A stretch of 64,000 bases of DNA from Legionella erythra (GCF_001467615.1 NZ_LNYA01000023.1:201365-265364), one strand, 5' to 3'. Positions 32,492-41,057 are shown, counted from the first letter of the stretch. Notes: generated by a model from the letters alone, not told the origin. Made by a program: numbers and translations.

Positions 32492-33371
32492 TCCCTTTGA
32501 ACGCTGTTGGCTTCATTTTGAAAAAAACCATAATCATCAGCGCCTTGCCCATGGCCATCTTTTTTGTGCGGACGACGAAACCCGATTGGATGTGCTCAAC
32601 CAAAACTTAATCCAGCTGCTTCTATGCCACAGCCAGCAAAAGCCTTGTCAACAATGCCAGGCTTGTCGTCTGGTTTTAGCCCATAGCCATCCGGATTTAA
32701 GTCTTGTGCAGCCTGAAAAAGAGGGTGGCGCAATTAAGATCGAACAAATACGAGCCCTGCAAACCATTGCTTATACCTCGCCGCAACTGGGTGCCTCGCG
32801 TGTAATCGTGATTAAGCCAGCGGAAAAATTGAATCACGCAGCCGCAAATGCGTTATTAAAATTACTTGAAGAACCACCTCAGGGAGTCTATTTCCTTTTG
32901 CAGGCGCAGTTCCTGGGCACATTGCCGGCCACTATTTTAAGCCGTTGTCAGCTATGGCGTTTATACGATGCCGACAAAGCCTATGATACTTACCTGGCTT
33001 ATGGCCAATCCTGGGCAGAGAATACCGCCCGGGGACGGATATTTAGTCAACAGCTCCGTATTCTTGAAGATTTACAAGGGTTGCTGACACGCCAGGAGTC
33101 AGCCTGCTCCCTGGCTGCCAAATGGGCTAATTATGATTTCCCGACGCTCTTGTGGTTTCTCTATCTGCTCCATGCCCATTTAATCCACCTCAAACTGGTT
33201 CACAAGAAGGATGAACAAGTCTTGATGAACACGTTGGCGTCTTCATTCAGTGTGCCCATTTTATTCAAGCAAATTGACAAAATTAATGGCATATTTAAAA
33301 AAATAAACCATACTATCAGTGTGAATCAATTGCTCGCATTGGAAAATTTTTTACTGGGCTATAACGATTAA
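32478..33371 (+). CDS. holB: DNA polymerase III delta' subunit
   Basis: HolB (297 residues) is the delta' subunit of the clamp loader. The zinc-binding cysteines are in QKPCQQCQACRLV; VIKPAEKLNHAAANALLKLLEEPP is the AAA+ core, split here by natural variation, and ILSRCQLWRL carries the SRC arginine finger. It lacks a good P-loop, as expected for delta'. Confidence 0.93.
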   Translation: MPHSDPFERCWLHFEKNHNHQRLAHGHLFCADDETRLDVLNQNLIQLLLCHSQQKPCQQCQACRLVLAHSHPDLSLVQPEKEGGAIKIEQIRALQTIAYTSPQLGASRVIVIKPAEKLNHAAANALLKLLEEPPQGVYFLLQAQFLGTLPATILSRCQLWRLYDADKAYDTYLAYGQSWAENTARGRIFSQQLRILEDLQGLLTRQESACSLAAKWANYDFPTLLWFLYLLHAHLIHLKLVHKKDEQVLMNTLASSFSVPILFKQIDKINGIFKKINHTISVNQLLALENFLLGYND

Positions 33372-33380
33372 GGAAAAGAC

Positions 33381-33725
33381 ATGTCAACGGAAGACGTCCC
33401 AACCATCAATTGTGCCTATGCCAGTGAGGGAGCGCTTTACATGGCCTACATGCCGTTTCTGCATGGCGGCGGCTTATTTATACGAACCAATCATAATTTT
33501 ACCTTGGGTATGCAGGTGGAATTGAACGTGAAGCTTTTAACAGAACCAGAAACGTACAAAATCGGCGGCAAAGTGGTGTGGATTACCCCCAAAGGCGCCC
33601 AGGGCAGCAAGCCCAGTGGTGTTGGCGTACAATTTCTGGGCGAAAATTGCCGTCATTTTTGTAATAAAATAGAAACCTACCTGGCAGGCATGCTAAAATC
33701 ATCACAAATGACCGATACCATGTAG
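33381..33725 (+). CDS. pilZ: PilZ-domain type IV pilus protein
   Basis: The 114-residue single-domain PilZ protein has GGGLFIRTN near residue 30 and KIGGKVVWITPKG in the middle. The N-terminal RxxxR motif that binds cyclic-di-GMP is absent, as in the classical PilZ found after holB in many gammaproteobacteria. That group acts in type IV pilus assembly with PilB and FimX and does not bind the nucleotide. RBS AAGGAAAAG precedes the start. Confidence 0.9.
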   Translation: MSTEDVPTINCAYASEGALYMAYMPFLHGGGLFIRTNHNFTLGMQVELNVKLLTEPETYKIGGKVVWITPKGAQGSKPSGVGVQFLGENCRHFCNKIETYLAGMLKSSQMTDTM

Positions 33726-33728
33726 ATT

Positions 33729-34514
33729 ATGCTTGTTGATTCTCATTGCCATCTCAATTTCATTGATTTATCGGAATTTAATCAGGATTTAAATCAGGTT
33801 ATACGCTTGGCAAAAGACAACGATGTCAGTCATTTTCTCTGCGTCTGTGTGGAATTGGATGATTACCCCCAACTTTGTCAAATCGCAGACACTTACCCGG
33901 AGGTCAGCATTTCCGTCGGCATTCATCCTAACAGCGAGATAAATAAAGAACCGGATGCTGCGGATTTGATTGCGCTAGCCCATCGCCATCCCGCCTGCAT
34001 AGCCATCGGCGAAACCGGTCTTGATTATTATCGTACGACATCTGATGAGGCACAGGCTTTGCAGAGGCAGCGTTTTATTCATCATATTGAGGCCGCTATC
34101 GCCACATCAAAACCGTTAATTATCCATACTCGTCAGGCGGCTTCCGATACGCTGGATGTCATGAAAAGCCATCATGCGGCAGATATAGGCGGCGTTATGC
34201 ATTGTTTTGCGGAAGATTGGGATATTGCTCAGCAGGCCCTGGATTTGAATTTTTATATCTCCCTCTCAGGCATCGTGACCTTTAAAAATGCCACGGCCCT
34301 GCAAGACATTGCCCGGAAAGTCCCTTTAGACAGGCTGTTAATCGAAACCGATTCGCCTTATCTGGCGCCCGTTCCTTTCCGGGGTAAACAGAATCATCCG
34401 GCCTTAGTCAAGCACGTTGCCCTGGCCATTGCGGATCTGCGTGGCCTGAGTTACGAAGACGTTGCCCAGCAAACGACACACAATTTTTATCAATGTTTTC
34501 GGGTGAGTCTTTAA
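33729..34514 (+). CDS. TatD-family metal-dependent hydrolase
   Basis: This 261-residue TIM-barrel DNase/hydrolase has all the usual metal ligands: DSHCHLNF, GIHPNSE, GETGLDYYR, IIHTRQA, MHCF and IETDSPYLAP. It corresponds to the YcfH branch, which commonly ends the tmk-holB-pilZ cluster. It starts three bases after pilZ. Confidence 0.93.
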   Translation: MLVDSHCHLNFIDLSEFNQDLNQVIRLAKDNDVSHFLCVCVELDDYPQLCQIADTYPEVSISVGIHPNSEINKEPDAADLIALAHRHPACIAIGETGLDYYRTTSDEAQALQRQRFIHHIEAAIATSKPLIIHTRQAASDTLDVMKSHHAADIGGVMHCFAEDWDIAQQALDLNFYISLSGIVTFKNATALQDIARKVPLDRLLIETDSPYLAPVPFRGKQNHPALVKHVALAIADLRGLSYEDVAQQTTHNFYQCFRVSL

Positions 34515-34649
34515 GCTATAGCGTCATATCCTCCGATTATTAAGGACTAATTTTTCATGGGTAAATATTACAGAAAAGCCTTAGGCAACGTTCCTAAAGT
34601 TTTTTTAAACAAGATTTAATCTTGAATTGAGCACAGATTTTTCAATTTC

Positions 34650-34724
34650 ACTTCGATCTGCCCCCTCTCCTGCGATAAGAGCTTAGCTAGTATGATGATA
34701 CCTTTCGCAGGAGAGGGTTGGGGA
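34650..34724 (+). repeat. Palindromic direct repeat, left copy
   Basis: It begins ACTTCGATCTG and ends GAGAGGGTTGGGGA. An inner inverted repeat pairs CTCTCCTGCGA (34665-34675) with TCGCAGGAGAG (34704-34714). A second copy in the same orientation lies at 36946-37017, with the same ends but a different stem. The two copies flank the IS remnant and the ankyrin gene. Confidence 0.7.
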
Positions 34725-34730
34725 GAGGGC

Positions 34731-34980
34731 ATGTCACGGATGGTCATTGATAATAAGATGTGGTCTCGCTTAGAAAAATTACTTCCAAAGCCTAAAGGCC
34801 GGCATGGCGAAGATGATCGGCTATTTATGGAAGCAATAGGTTGGATGCTTCGTACTGGTGCTGCATGGCGTGACTTGCCACCGGACTATGGCAACTGGAA
34901 AAGCGTTTTAGACGGATTGCTGCAAGGTATGATAAAACAGCCAGGATGTACCTCACTGGCGTGATGTTTGTGAGTATATT
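34731..34980 (+). pseudogene. IS5-type transposase fragment
   Basis: From ATG 34731 the product reads MSRMVIDNKMWSRLEKLLP, then RHGEDDRLFMEAIGWMLRTG and AAWRDLPPDYGNWKSV. This is the N-terminal domain of IS5/IS427-group transposases, which normally continues into SVxxRFxRW. Here the frame is lost just after NWKSV, at a TTTT run near 34906; adding one T restores FRRIAARYDKTARM. The DDE catalytic domain is missing. The fragment starts directly after the left palindromic repeat and is non-functional. Confidence 0.75.
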
Positions 34981-35043
34981 TCAGCTTTTTTACCTAAGGT
35001 CTACTCGTTGCCGATTTAAACAGGCCATCATTCCTTCCACTCA

Positions 35044-36738
35044 TCAAGCCAGGGCTAGAGATGGCCCATGGCTTGCCACGGGGAGGTTATGGGCTTGCGT
35101 TTCGGCATTGCCAGCCGGCTTAAGCGTTTCGAAGGGTTCGCCGAGTACCATTTCAGACAGGTTGAGGAGAGCATTTAACTCGCCCGAACGATAGGCGCGT
35201 AAATCGATGTTTTTCTCTGCGGCAATGGTTTTAAGCTTGCCTAAAAAATCGTTAAGCGACGGTTTTTTTTCTTGCAAAAAGGCTTGTTGAATAATGTCTG
35301 CCAAGGGGTTGTAAATGGAAGAATAAAAAAATCGCAATAGGGGTGCGAGGTAGAACTGTTTATTAAATTTAGACGCGTAATGTCTAAATTGCTCCAGCAC
35401 ACTGGATTCATCAAGCGTGTTCATTTGTGCTCGTGCTTCGAGAAGTCGAGCGATTTCTGTATGGCTGTTATGACGGGCAACGTCATGCGGGGTGGCGCCA
35501 TCATCAGTACATGCCTTCGTAACATCAGCACCGGCTTGAATCAACACTTTCACCACGTCCAGATAGCCTTGTTGGCAGGCAATATAAAGAGGGGTGGAGC
35601 CATCTTTTTCCCAGACAATGAAACGCGGGGTAGTGCCATCATAAGTACATGCCTTATTGACGTCAGCACTGCCTGTAATCAAGGCTTTCGCCACGTCCAG
35701 ATAGCCTTTGCGGCAGGCAATCCAAAGCGGGGTAGTGCCATTATAGGTGCATGGCTTATTGACGTCAGCACCGGCTTGAATCAACGTTTTCACTACGTCC
35801 AGATGGCCGTTATCGCAGGCAATCCAAAGCGGAGTGATGTCATCAGTGCATGCCTCATTAACATCAAAACCAGCTTGAATCAACACGTTCACCACCCTCA
35901 GATGGCCATTTTGGCAGGCCATATAAAGCGCGGTGACGTCATTAACATCAACACCGGCTTGAATCAACGCTTCCACTACGTCCAGATGGCCTTGCAGGCA
36001 GGCAATCCAAAGCGGGGTGATGTCACCAATGCATGCCTTATTAACATCAACACCGGCTTGAATCAACGTTTTCACTACGTCCAGATGGCCATTCTTGCAG
36101 GCAATCCAAAGCGGGGTAGCGTAATACAATCCCGGTTGATTCCAGTCAGTTATTTCTGCTGCTTTCTGCTTTACTAACGCATATTGATTAAGCGCGCATG
36201 CCCACCAGAGGTTAATTTGAGTACCATTATCGGTGGCCGACGCATAAAAAGCACTAAGGATTTCTTTTCGTCCCAGAGCGCCCGCCAATGAGGCAGGGGA
36301 TAATTCAGGCAGCAGGAGTTCCTTAGTGCGTATAGCATCAGAAAACGCTAACACGTTCGTTTTATCAAACCCTGGGTTATTTAAAAGCGCCTTTACTCGG
36401 ACAAGGTCGTCGCGAAAGATGGCCCGATAGAGTTTTTTTAATTCAGGATTTTTAATGGATTCAATAAAAAGGGCGCCTGTTTTTGCAATCAGCGATTTAA
36501 AAAATTTAGTTTCCTCTTCCGAGGTAGCGGTTTTGGATGGCGGATTATAGACGGTGATATGGGGAAATAAGCTGTAGACCATTTTTTTCCAGAAAAGATG
36601 ACTAAATCCCTTAGACTCTTTCTCAAGCAGTCTGAAAGTAACCGGGTCTTTAGTGAGCAAGGACGATTGGCTTAAGATGAACTCCGTTATCTCTTTTGGG
36701 ATGGGGAAAAATAAGGATTTATCTTCAGGTTTACTCAT
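35044..36738 (-). CDS. F-box-like / ankyrin-repeat protein, effector candidate
   Basis: The protein has 564 residues. Residues about 10-55 (IPKEITEFILSQ, then LEKESKGFSHLFWKKMV) resemble an F-box, which docks host SCF ubiquitin ligases. About seven ankyrin repeats span 205-437, with the unit TPLWIACxNGHLDVVKTLIQAGVDVN. They are nearly identical in DNA, so they duplicated recently. The third unit is about eight residues short, and a late one has an insertion (RFIVWEKDGS). F-box plus ankyrin is the architecture of the Legionella Dot/Icm effector AnkB, so secretion is likely but inferred. No signal peptide. It is bracketed by direct repeats. Confidence 0.85.
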   Translation of the reverse strand: MSKPEDKSLFFPIPKEITEFILSQSSLLTKDPVTFRLLEKESKGFSHLFWKKMVYSLFPHITVYNPPSKTATSEEETKFFKSLIAKTGALFIESIKNPELKKLYRAIFRDDLVRVKALLNNPGFDKTNVLAFSDAIRTKELLLPELSPASLAGALGRKEILSAFYASATDNGTQINLWWACALNQYALVKQKAAEITDWNQPGLYYATPLWIACKNGHLDVVKTLIQAGVDVNKACIGDITPLWIACLQGHLDVVEALIQAGVDVNDVTALYMACQNGHLRVVNVLIQAGFDVNEACTDDITPLWIACDNGHLDVVKTLIQAGADVNKPCTYNGTTPLWIACRKGYLDVAKALITGSADVNKACTYDGTTPRFIVWEKDGSTPLYIACQQGYLDVVKVLIQAGADVTKACTDDGATPHDVARHNSHTEIARLLEARAQMNTLDESSVLEQFRHYASKFNKQFYLAPLLRFFYSSIYNPLADIIQQAFLQEKKPSLNDFLGKLKTIAAEKNIDLRAYRSGELNALLNLSEMVLGEPFETLKPAGNAETQAHNLPVASHGPSLALA

Positions 36739-37113
36739 CTAAGGCTACATTTTATTGAATCAAAAAATAAATCATATTGTATGGAAGAAATCATAATTGA
36801 GAAATAAAAGACTAAAAAAGGCGCGGTTTAAATGCAAAAATCAGATTATCTCATGCTTGCTTCATGTGAGTACCCACAGAAAGCATGTATGGTTGAGTTC
36901 TTGTTTATGGAATGATCATAAAGAAATCGTAGAGCGCCCAATGTTACTTCGATCTGCTTCTCCCGTGTGAGGAATTTTAGTCATAAGATGATTTTTTTCG
37001 CGGGAGAGGGTTGGGGACACTGCTGGATATGCAGTAAAACCCCTAAAATAGCCATTCAGAATGCGGCACAAACTTATCAGAGGGCGTTCACGGCCAGCAG
37101 CATGGGATTATAG
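36739..37113. other. 375-base intergenic region
   Basis: No credible gene is visible. It contains the A/T-rich leader of the ankyrin gene, where no PmrA-type box is seen, and the right palindromic repeat copy at 36946-37017, followed by the 3' flank of the yceI gene. Confidence 0.6.
36946..37017 (+). repeat. Palindromic direct repeat, right copy
   Basis: It shares ACTTCGATCTG at its left end and GGGAGAGGGTTGGGGA at its right end with the copy at 34650-34724. Its stem is CTCCCG paired with CGGGAG, where the other copy has CTCTCCTGCGA paired with TCGCAGGAGAG: both sides of the stem differ together. Confidence 0.7.
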
Positions 37114-37695
37114 TTAGTTACCTTGCTTTCGTATTGCCACCACCTTAAAGCGGACCGTCACGTCATCTTTGACTTCGTCGGTGCTGCTCCACTCCCCCTG
37201 ACCAACACCAAACAGGCTGCGTTTAATGACCGTGCTTCCTTCCACAACGCCTTTATCGTCTGAAGGCTGCGTCGCTTTAAACGTGAGGGTAACCAGCGCC
37301 GTCTTATCGCGGATTTTCAGCGTGCCTGTGGTCTGGTAAGAACCGTCCGTCAGTTTTTGAATGCCCTGGGCTTTAAAGTGAGCCTGGGGAAATAATTGCA
37401 CATTGAACCAGTCGGCGGTAATGAGCGTGGCTTTCAACTCAGCATAAGAAGCATAGAGAGAGTTCATATCGATCACAATGTCGATGCGGCTGCTGGTCAA
37501 ATCCTCAGGATCAACAAAAATTTCTCCGGAAAATCGTTTAAACTGCCCAGAAACCGGGGCGTCATTCTGAGTTGCTGTAAACGATAATTGGCTTTCTTCA
37601 GGGACAATGGTCCATTGTGGTACAGAGGCTTGTCCCAACATCGGCAATACAAACAAACCCCAGGCCAAAAATGGTAATAATGCTCTCATGCTCAT
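37114..37695 (-). CDS. YceI-family periplasmic protein (second copy)
   Basis: This 193-residue lipocalin-like YceI protein has a signal peptide (LLPFLAWGLFVLPMLGQAS). YceI folds bind long isoprenoid chains such as quinone tails. Typical strands are WTIVPEESQLSFTATQ, DWFNVQLFPQAHFKA, and TTGTLKIRDKTALVTL. The start overlaps the cytochrome b561 stop (ATGA), so they are translated together. It is only distantly similar to the YceI encoded at 38237-38818. Last gene of the bufferin-type operon. Confidence 0.9.
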   Translation of the reverse strand: MSMRALLPFLAWGLFVLPMLGQASVPQWTIVPEESQLSFTATQNDAPVSGQFKRFSGEIFVDPEDLTSSRIDIVIDMNSLYASYAELKATLITADWFNVQLFPQAHFKAQGIQKLTDGSYQTTGTLKIRDKTALVTLTFKATQPSDDKGVVEGSTVIKRSLFGVGQGEWSSTDEVKDDVTVRFKVVAIRKQGN

Positions 37696-38228
37696 GGTGA
37701 AATCATCCTCTGCAGAATATCGTCTTTGTTAATGAAGTAATGTTTCAGCGCCGCCGCAGTATGCAGAGCAATCAAGCCAATCAATGCATAAGACAACCAT
37801 TCATGAGCTTTTTCAAACACTTGACGCAGATGTTCATCGGGTCCCGTCAGATTAGGCAGGGTAAACCAGCCAAAAAAGGAAGCCGGTAAACCGGCAGCGG
37901 ATGTAATAAGCCATCCCGTCAGCGGCATGGTGACCATCAACACATAAAATAGCCAATGCACGCTTCGTGCGCTAATCACTTCCCAACGCGGTAAATTTAA
38001 CGAAGGCGTCTGATTGCCTAGACGCCACAGGAGACGCGTGATCACCAGAAATAAGGCGAGAAAACCATACTCCTTGTGCCAACCGTATAGTTTTAATTTC
38101 TGAAGACTCACAGGCAGTGAAACCATGAAAAGCCCAAGAATCAGCAGGCCAATCATCAGTACTGCCATGGCCCAGTGCAGACTAATCGCAACCAGACCAT
38201 AATGTGTGGCATCATTTTTTATGCGCAT
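37692..38228 (-). CDS. Cytochrome b561
   Basis: This 178-residue inner-membrane di-heme cytochrome has four hydrophobic helices and His residues at the expected places (LHWAMAVLMIGLLI, YGWHKEYGFLAL, VHWLFYVLMVTMPLTGW, HEWLSYALIGLIALHTAAALKHYF). Members pass electrons between the quinone pool and periplasmic acceptors. It sits between two YceI genes, a common neighbourhood. Here the set is joined to an MNIO/bufferin cluster. RBS AGGACAGGA precedes the start. Confidence 0.93.
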   Translation of the reverse strand: MRIKNDATHYGLVAISLHWAMAVLMIGLLILGLFMVSLPVSLQKLKLYGWHKEYGFLALFLVITRLLWRLGNQTPSLNLPRWEVISARSVHWLFYVLMVTMPLTGWLITSAAGLPASFFGWFTLPNLTGPDEHLRQVFEKAHEWLSYALIGLIALHTAAALKHYFINKDDILQRMISP

Positions 38229-38236
38229 TCCTGTCC

Positions 38237-38818
38237 TTAAGTCGTAGGTTGATAGGCTTCGGCACCAATTTCAATGGTGACATCGTCACCTAAATCAGGC
38301 AGAAACGCTTTAAGGCCAAAATCAGAGCGCTTGAGGGTGGTTGTCGCGGTAAAACCGACAGTCATGCGATCAGTAACCGGGTTTTTACCGGCTTTATTCA
38401 TGGTGACATCCAGCGTGACCGGTTTGGAAATGCCCCGTACAGTCAACATACCGGTCACTTTCGCGGTATTTTTGCCAGTAAGTTCAACTTTGTCACTGAC
38501 AAATTGGGCGGTTGGGTATTTTTTCACGTCAAAAAAAAGTTTATCCCCCAGGTGCTTGTCCAATTCGGGAATGCCGGTAACAAACTTGGCGACATCAACC
38601 GTCGCTTCGACTTTGCTGTTTTGCGGATTATCCTTATCCAGCATGACAAATCCCTTAACATACCATTTACCAGACTGCGTAGAAAAACCGAGATGCTGGA
38701 TACGCCACAAGACGTAACTGTGCTGATCATCAATCACCAGTTTCTCTGGAGCCGCGGAAAGCGGTAAACTCAGCATTGTTAAAAGTAAAATTGATAAGAA
38801 GCGAATGGTGCGAATCAT
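38237..38818 (-). CDS. YceI-family periplasmic protein (first copy)
   Basis: The 193-residue YceI protein has a signal peptide (RFLSILLLTMLSLPLSAAP). Mature motifs are YVLWRIQHLGFSTQSGKW, KYPTAQFVSDKVEL and TVGFTATTTLKRSDFGLK, all close to E. coli YceI. RBS AGGAG precedes the start. It lies 16 bases after bufA1 and 8 before the cytochrome gene. Confidence 0.93.
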   Translation of the reverse strand: MIRTIRFLSILLLTMLSLPLSAAPEKLVIDDQHSYVLWRIQHLGFSTQSGKWYVKGFVMLDKDNPQNSKVEATVDVAKFVTGIPELDKHLGDKLFFDVKKYPTAQFVSDKVELTGKNTAKVTGMLTVRGISKPVTLDVTMNKAGKNPVTDRMTVGFTATTTLKRSDFGLKAFLPDLGDDVTIEIGAEAYQPTT

Positions 38819-38834
38819 GGTAACTCCTGATAAA

Positions 38835-39116
38835 TTATTGGGCTGAATTGGGTTTTGCTGGCGGCGTTAGTTGACCGCCGACTATCCGTTCACAAACGCC
38901 GGCTGGCAGCAAGATAAACGCATCCGCCTGTTTATCTTCGGTCGCGGAACCGGCACAGGAGGCTTTGGCCGTGGCACAATCATTCATGCCGGCCTTGACT
39001 ATCCCATAACATTTTTCACTCTCAACCGCCCCGGATTCGGCCAGGGCCAATTGATTGACGGCGGCGGCTAAAAAAGCACCCATGGCTGTGCAAATTATTT
39101 TTTCCTTGTTCATCAT
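38835..39116 (-). CDS. bufA1: DUF2282 bufferin-type precursor (BufA1-like)
   Basis: The precursor has 93 residues. The start is ATG 39116, overlapping the bufC stop (TAATG), with AGGA just upstream. The signal peptide is AMGAFLAAAVNQLALAE. The mature part has four cysteines, in SEKCYGIVKAGMNDCATAK, SCAGS and PAGVCERIVGG, the DUF2282 pattern. Bufferins are periplasmic, ribosomally made peptides whose cysteines are modified by an MNIO enzyme and that bind copper. The modified residues here cannot be told from sequence. It is 16 bases upstream of yceI. Confidence 0.85.
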   Translation of the reverse strand: MMNKEKIICTAMGAFLAAAVNQLALAESGAVESEKCYGIVKAGMNDCATAKASCAGSATEDKQADAFILLPAGVCERIVGGQLTPPAKPNSAQ

Positions 39117-39910
39117 TAGTCCTTGAATAATACCTTCACGATCATTTGCGACTGCACCCATTTCTGTAATAGGCCCGCAGCGCGTATGCCCACCTCGTTT
39201 TCATTGTGCCATCGACACAACCCCATGCAGATCTCGCCGAAAACCAGACCTTGCTGTAAAGCCCCCATGGCCCAGGCTTCATCAGGCGCCATCAGGTAGA
39301 AATGATTCAAATACTCTTGCCGCCAAAGCAGCCAGGATTGCCTATCCTGCTTAACGGCAGCGGGCGGAGGTTTACCCTGGTTAAGCGCCTCCCAAAGCGT
39401 TGGAGCATTCCACGACAAGGCCAGGGTTTGCAGTGAGGGATGCGTGGTAAAATGAAGATTTTCCCAGCGTTCAGGCGGGATGAGAGCCATCTCATTTATT
39501 GTCACAGCCGGCAGGTCTTCTGCGTCAAACGCGAGGGCCATGGCCCATTCAAATTCAGCTAATTCGACAACAACACGGTATTCATCATTTAAATGGTCTG
39601 ACAAAAACGCAGGAAACTGGTGTCCGAACCAGCGAATGGAGCGGTAGGATGAAGGGTTTTGGTCCGCATACCCCGCCCCGAAACGCTGAAAGGCCTCATC
39701 ACCCACATAGCGTTTCAGACAGGGAAAATTATTCGATAAGGCTTCCAGCAAACGCGATTGGTAGGCTTCTTTGTAAATACGTGCCCGCGTGCGCGCTGGT
39801 ACGGTTGGGGTAGAAACAATCAGATCCTCTAAGGGATGGCCACCTATATCCGCATCCTGTGCTAATAAATAAGCTTGCAATTGCCGTTGAATAGCCGCCA
39901 GATTCGTCAT
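39116..39910 (-). CDS. bufC: DUF2063 partner protein (BufC-like)
   Basis: The protein has 264 residues. The DUF2063 N-terminal domain shows [20 protein letters not shown] and [20 protein letters not shown]. In MNIO systems this family recognises the precursor and delivers it to the DUF692 enzyme. I chose ATG 39910, which overlaps the bufB stop as ATGA; an earlier in-frame ATG at 39934 lies inside bufB. The C-terminal half (residues 150-264) is helical with no recognisable motif. Confidence 0.88.
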   Translation of the reverse strand: MTNLAAIQRQLQAYLLAQDADIGGHPLEDLIVSTPTVPARTRARIYKEAYQSRLLEALSNNFPCLKRYVGDEAFQRFGAGYADQNPSSYRSIRWFGHQFPAFLSDHLNDEYRVVVELAEFEWAMALAFDAEDLPAVTINEMALIPPERWENLHFTTHPSLQTLALSWNAPTLWEALNQGKPPPAAVKQDRQSWLLWRQEYLNHFYLMAPDEAWAMGALQQGLVFGEICMGLCRWHNENEVGIRAAGLLQKWVQSQMIVKVLFKD

Positions 39911-40758
39911 GATACCGTTTCTCCGGCATGGCAACGGGCGGCAATAACTTTAGCCTTGTTCAGTTCGTTAAGTAATTCAGCCAGGGCCGGAATCTGGTCA
40001 TCCCGCTCAATCATAGTGGATACCCGGCCAAAACGCTGAAGTGCTTCCTCATATAAGGCCCAAACTGCAGCACTTACCGGCGCATCATGTGTGTCAATGA
40101 GGTAGTGGCCATGCTGTGAGTGCCCGGCCAGATGAATTTGCTTTACCCGCCCACTCGGAATAGCATCCAGATAGGTTAAAGGATTAAACCCGTGATTCAC
40201 TGAACTGACATAGACATTGTTGACATCAAGCAGCAGGTAACAATCAGCCTGCTGGATTAACTCGTTGATAAATTCCCATTCGGTCATTTCTGATGTGGTG
40301 TAGGTGAGGTAGCTTGAGACATTTTCAATTAAAATCCGTCTTTTGAGATAATCCTGCACCTGCTTGATGCGTGAGGCGATGTGATGAATCGCTTCCCGGG
40401 TATAGGGAACAGGCAGCAAATCATGCATGTTCAGCTCATCAACCCCAGTCCAGCACAAATGATCGGAAATCCACACCGGTTCAATGCGTTCTGCCAGTCG
40501 CTTCACCTCACTTAAGTAATCCAAATCCAGCTTGTCTGTGCTCGCAATGGAGAGGGAAACGCCGTGCATGACAAGCGGGTAGCACTGTCTAATCTGCTCA
40601 AGAAAATAATGCGGTTTGCCGCCGGGGACCAAATAGTTTTCAGTGATGATTTCAAACCAGTCGATGAGGGGTTTTTGCTGTAAAATATCCAGATAATGTT
40701 CAGTTCGTAGCCCCAGGCCGAATCCCAGGTAAGGAAAGCAATTGTCAGAAGGATTCAT
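39907..40758 (-). CDS. bufB: DUF692 MNIO oxidase (BufB-like)
   Basis: This 283-residue multinuclear non-heme iron oxidase (DUF692, TIM barrel) modifies cysteines of RiPP precursors; in known bufferins it makes thiooxazoles. Metal-ligand segments are present: [61 protein letters not shown] and [16 protein letters not shown]. It lies 47 bases after bufA2 and is coupled to bufC by ATGA. Confidence 0.92.
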   Translation of the reverse strand: MNPSDNCFPYLGFGLGLRTEHYLDILQQKPLIDWFEIITENYLVPGGKPHYFLEQIRQCYPLVMHGVSLSIASTDKLDLDYLSEVKRLAERIEPVWISDHLCWTGVDELNMHDLLPVPYTREAIHHIASRIKQVQDYLKRRILIENVSSYLTYTTSEMTEWEFINELIQQADCYLLLDVNNVYVSSVNHGFNPLTYLDAIPSGRVKQIHLAGHSQHGHYLIDTHDAPVSAAVWALYEEALQRFGRVSTMIERDDQIPALAELLNELNKAKVIAARCHAGETVS

Positions 40759-40805
40759 ACCTTATCCAGCTTAAAACCAGGTGGTTGACCCACCTGGTCA
40801 GAATA

Positions 40806-41057
40806 TTATTCCGCTTTTCCACCCACTTGCTTGCATTGCTCAGCCGTCAGGTCAACATAACCCTTGCCTTTGCAACTGTTTTGACCTTTGCAGGCATTCT
40901 CGCTGGTTTTACAATTGCTTAAGCCTTTGCAAGCGTTCACGCCCTGGCATTTGACTGTAGCTGATGCCGTGTCGGCATGCGCAACAACCGGGGTGAGAGA
41001 AAAAGCAGCGGCGGCAGTCATGGCTAATGCCGCGCCAGTCAGGTGTAACTTGTTCAT
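40806..41057 (-). CDS. bufA2: Cys-rich bufferin-type precursor (BufA2-like)
   Basis: The precursor has 83 residues. The signal peptide (ALAMTAAAAFSLTPVVAHA) is followed by a mature part of about 54 residues with six cysteines (37, 43, 49, 56, 62, 75). NACKG occurs twice and NSCKG once, spaced C-x5-C-x5-C-x6-C-x5-C. This matches the BufA2 type of periplasmic bufferin-like metallophore as I know it. It is the first gene of the operon, has RBS AAGGA, and its product differs from the DUF2282 precursor at the operon's other end. Confidence 0.87.
   Translation of the reverse strand: MNKLHLTGAALAMTAAAAFSLTPVVAHADTASATVKCQGVNACKGLSNCKTSENACKGQNSCKGKGYVDLTAEQCKQVGGKAE

Noticed and set aside
34554-34620. 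20-codon ORF after tatD (MGKYYRKALGNV...)
   Set aside because: Too short, no family resemblance, and it lies in a degraded region next to the IS remnant; at most the stub of a lost gene.
35380-36177. A 265-codon open frame antisense to the ankyrin gene
   Set aside because: It follows the repeat units exactly and is a mirror of the ankyrin codons; no ribosome binding site and a Gly-Asn/Ile-rich repetitive product.
36784-36803. Possible PmrA box upstream of the ankyrin gene
   Set aside because: Best alignment matches only about 5 of 9 bases in each half.
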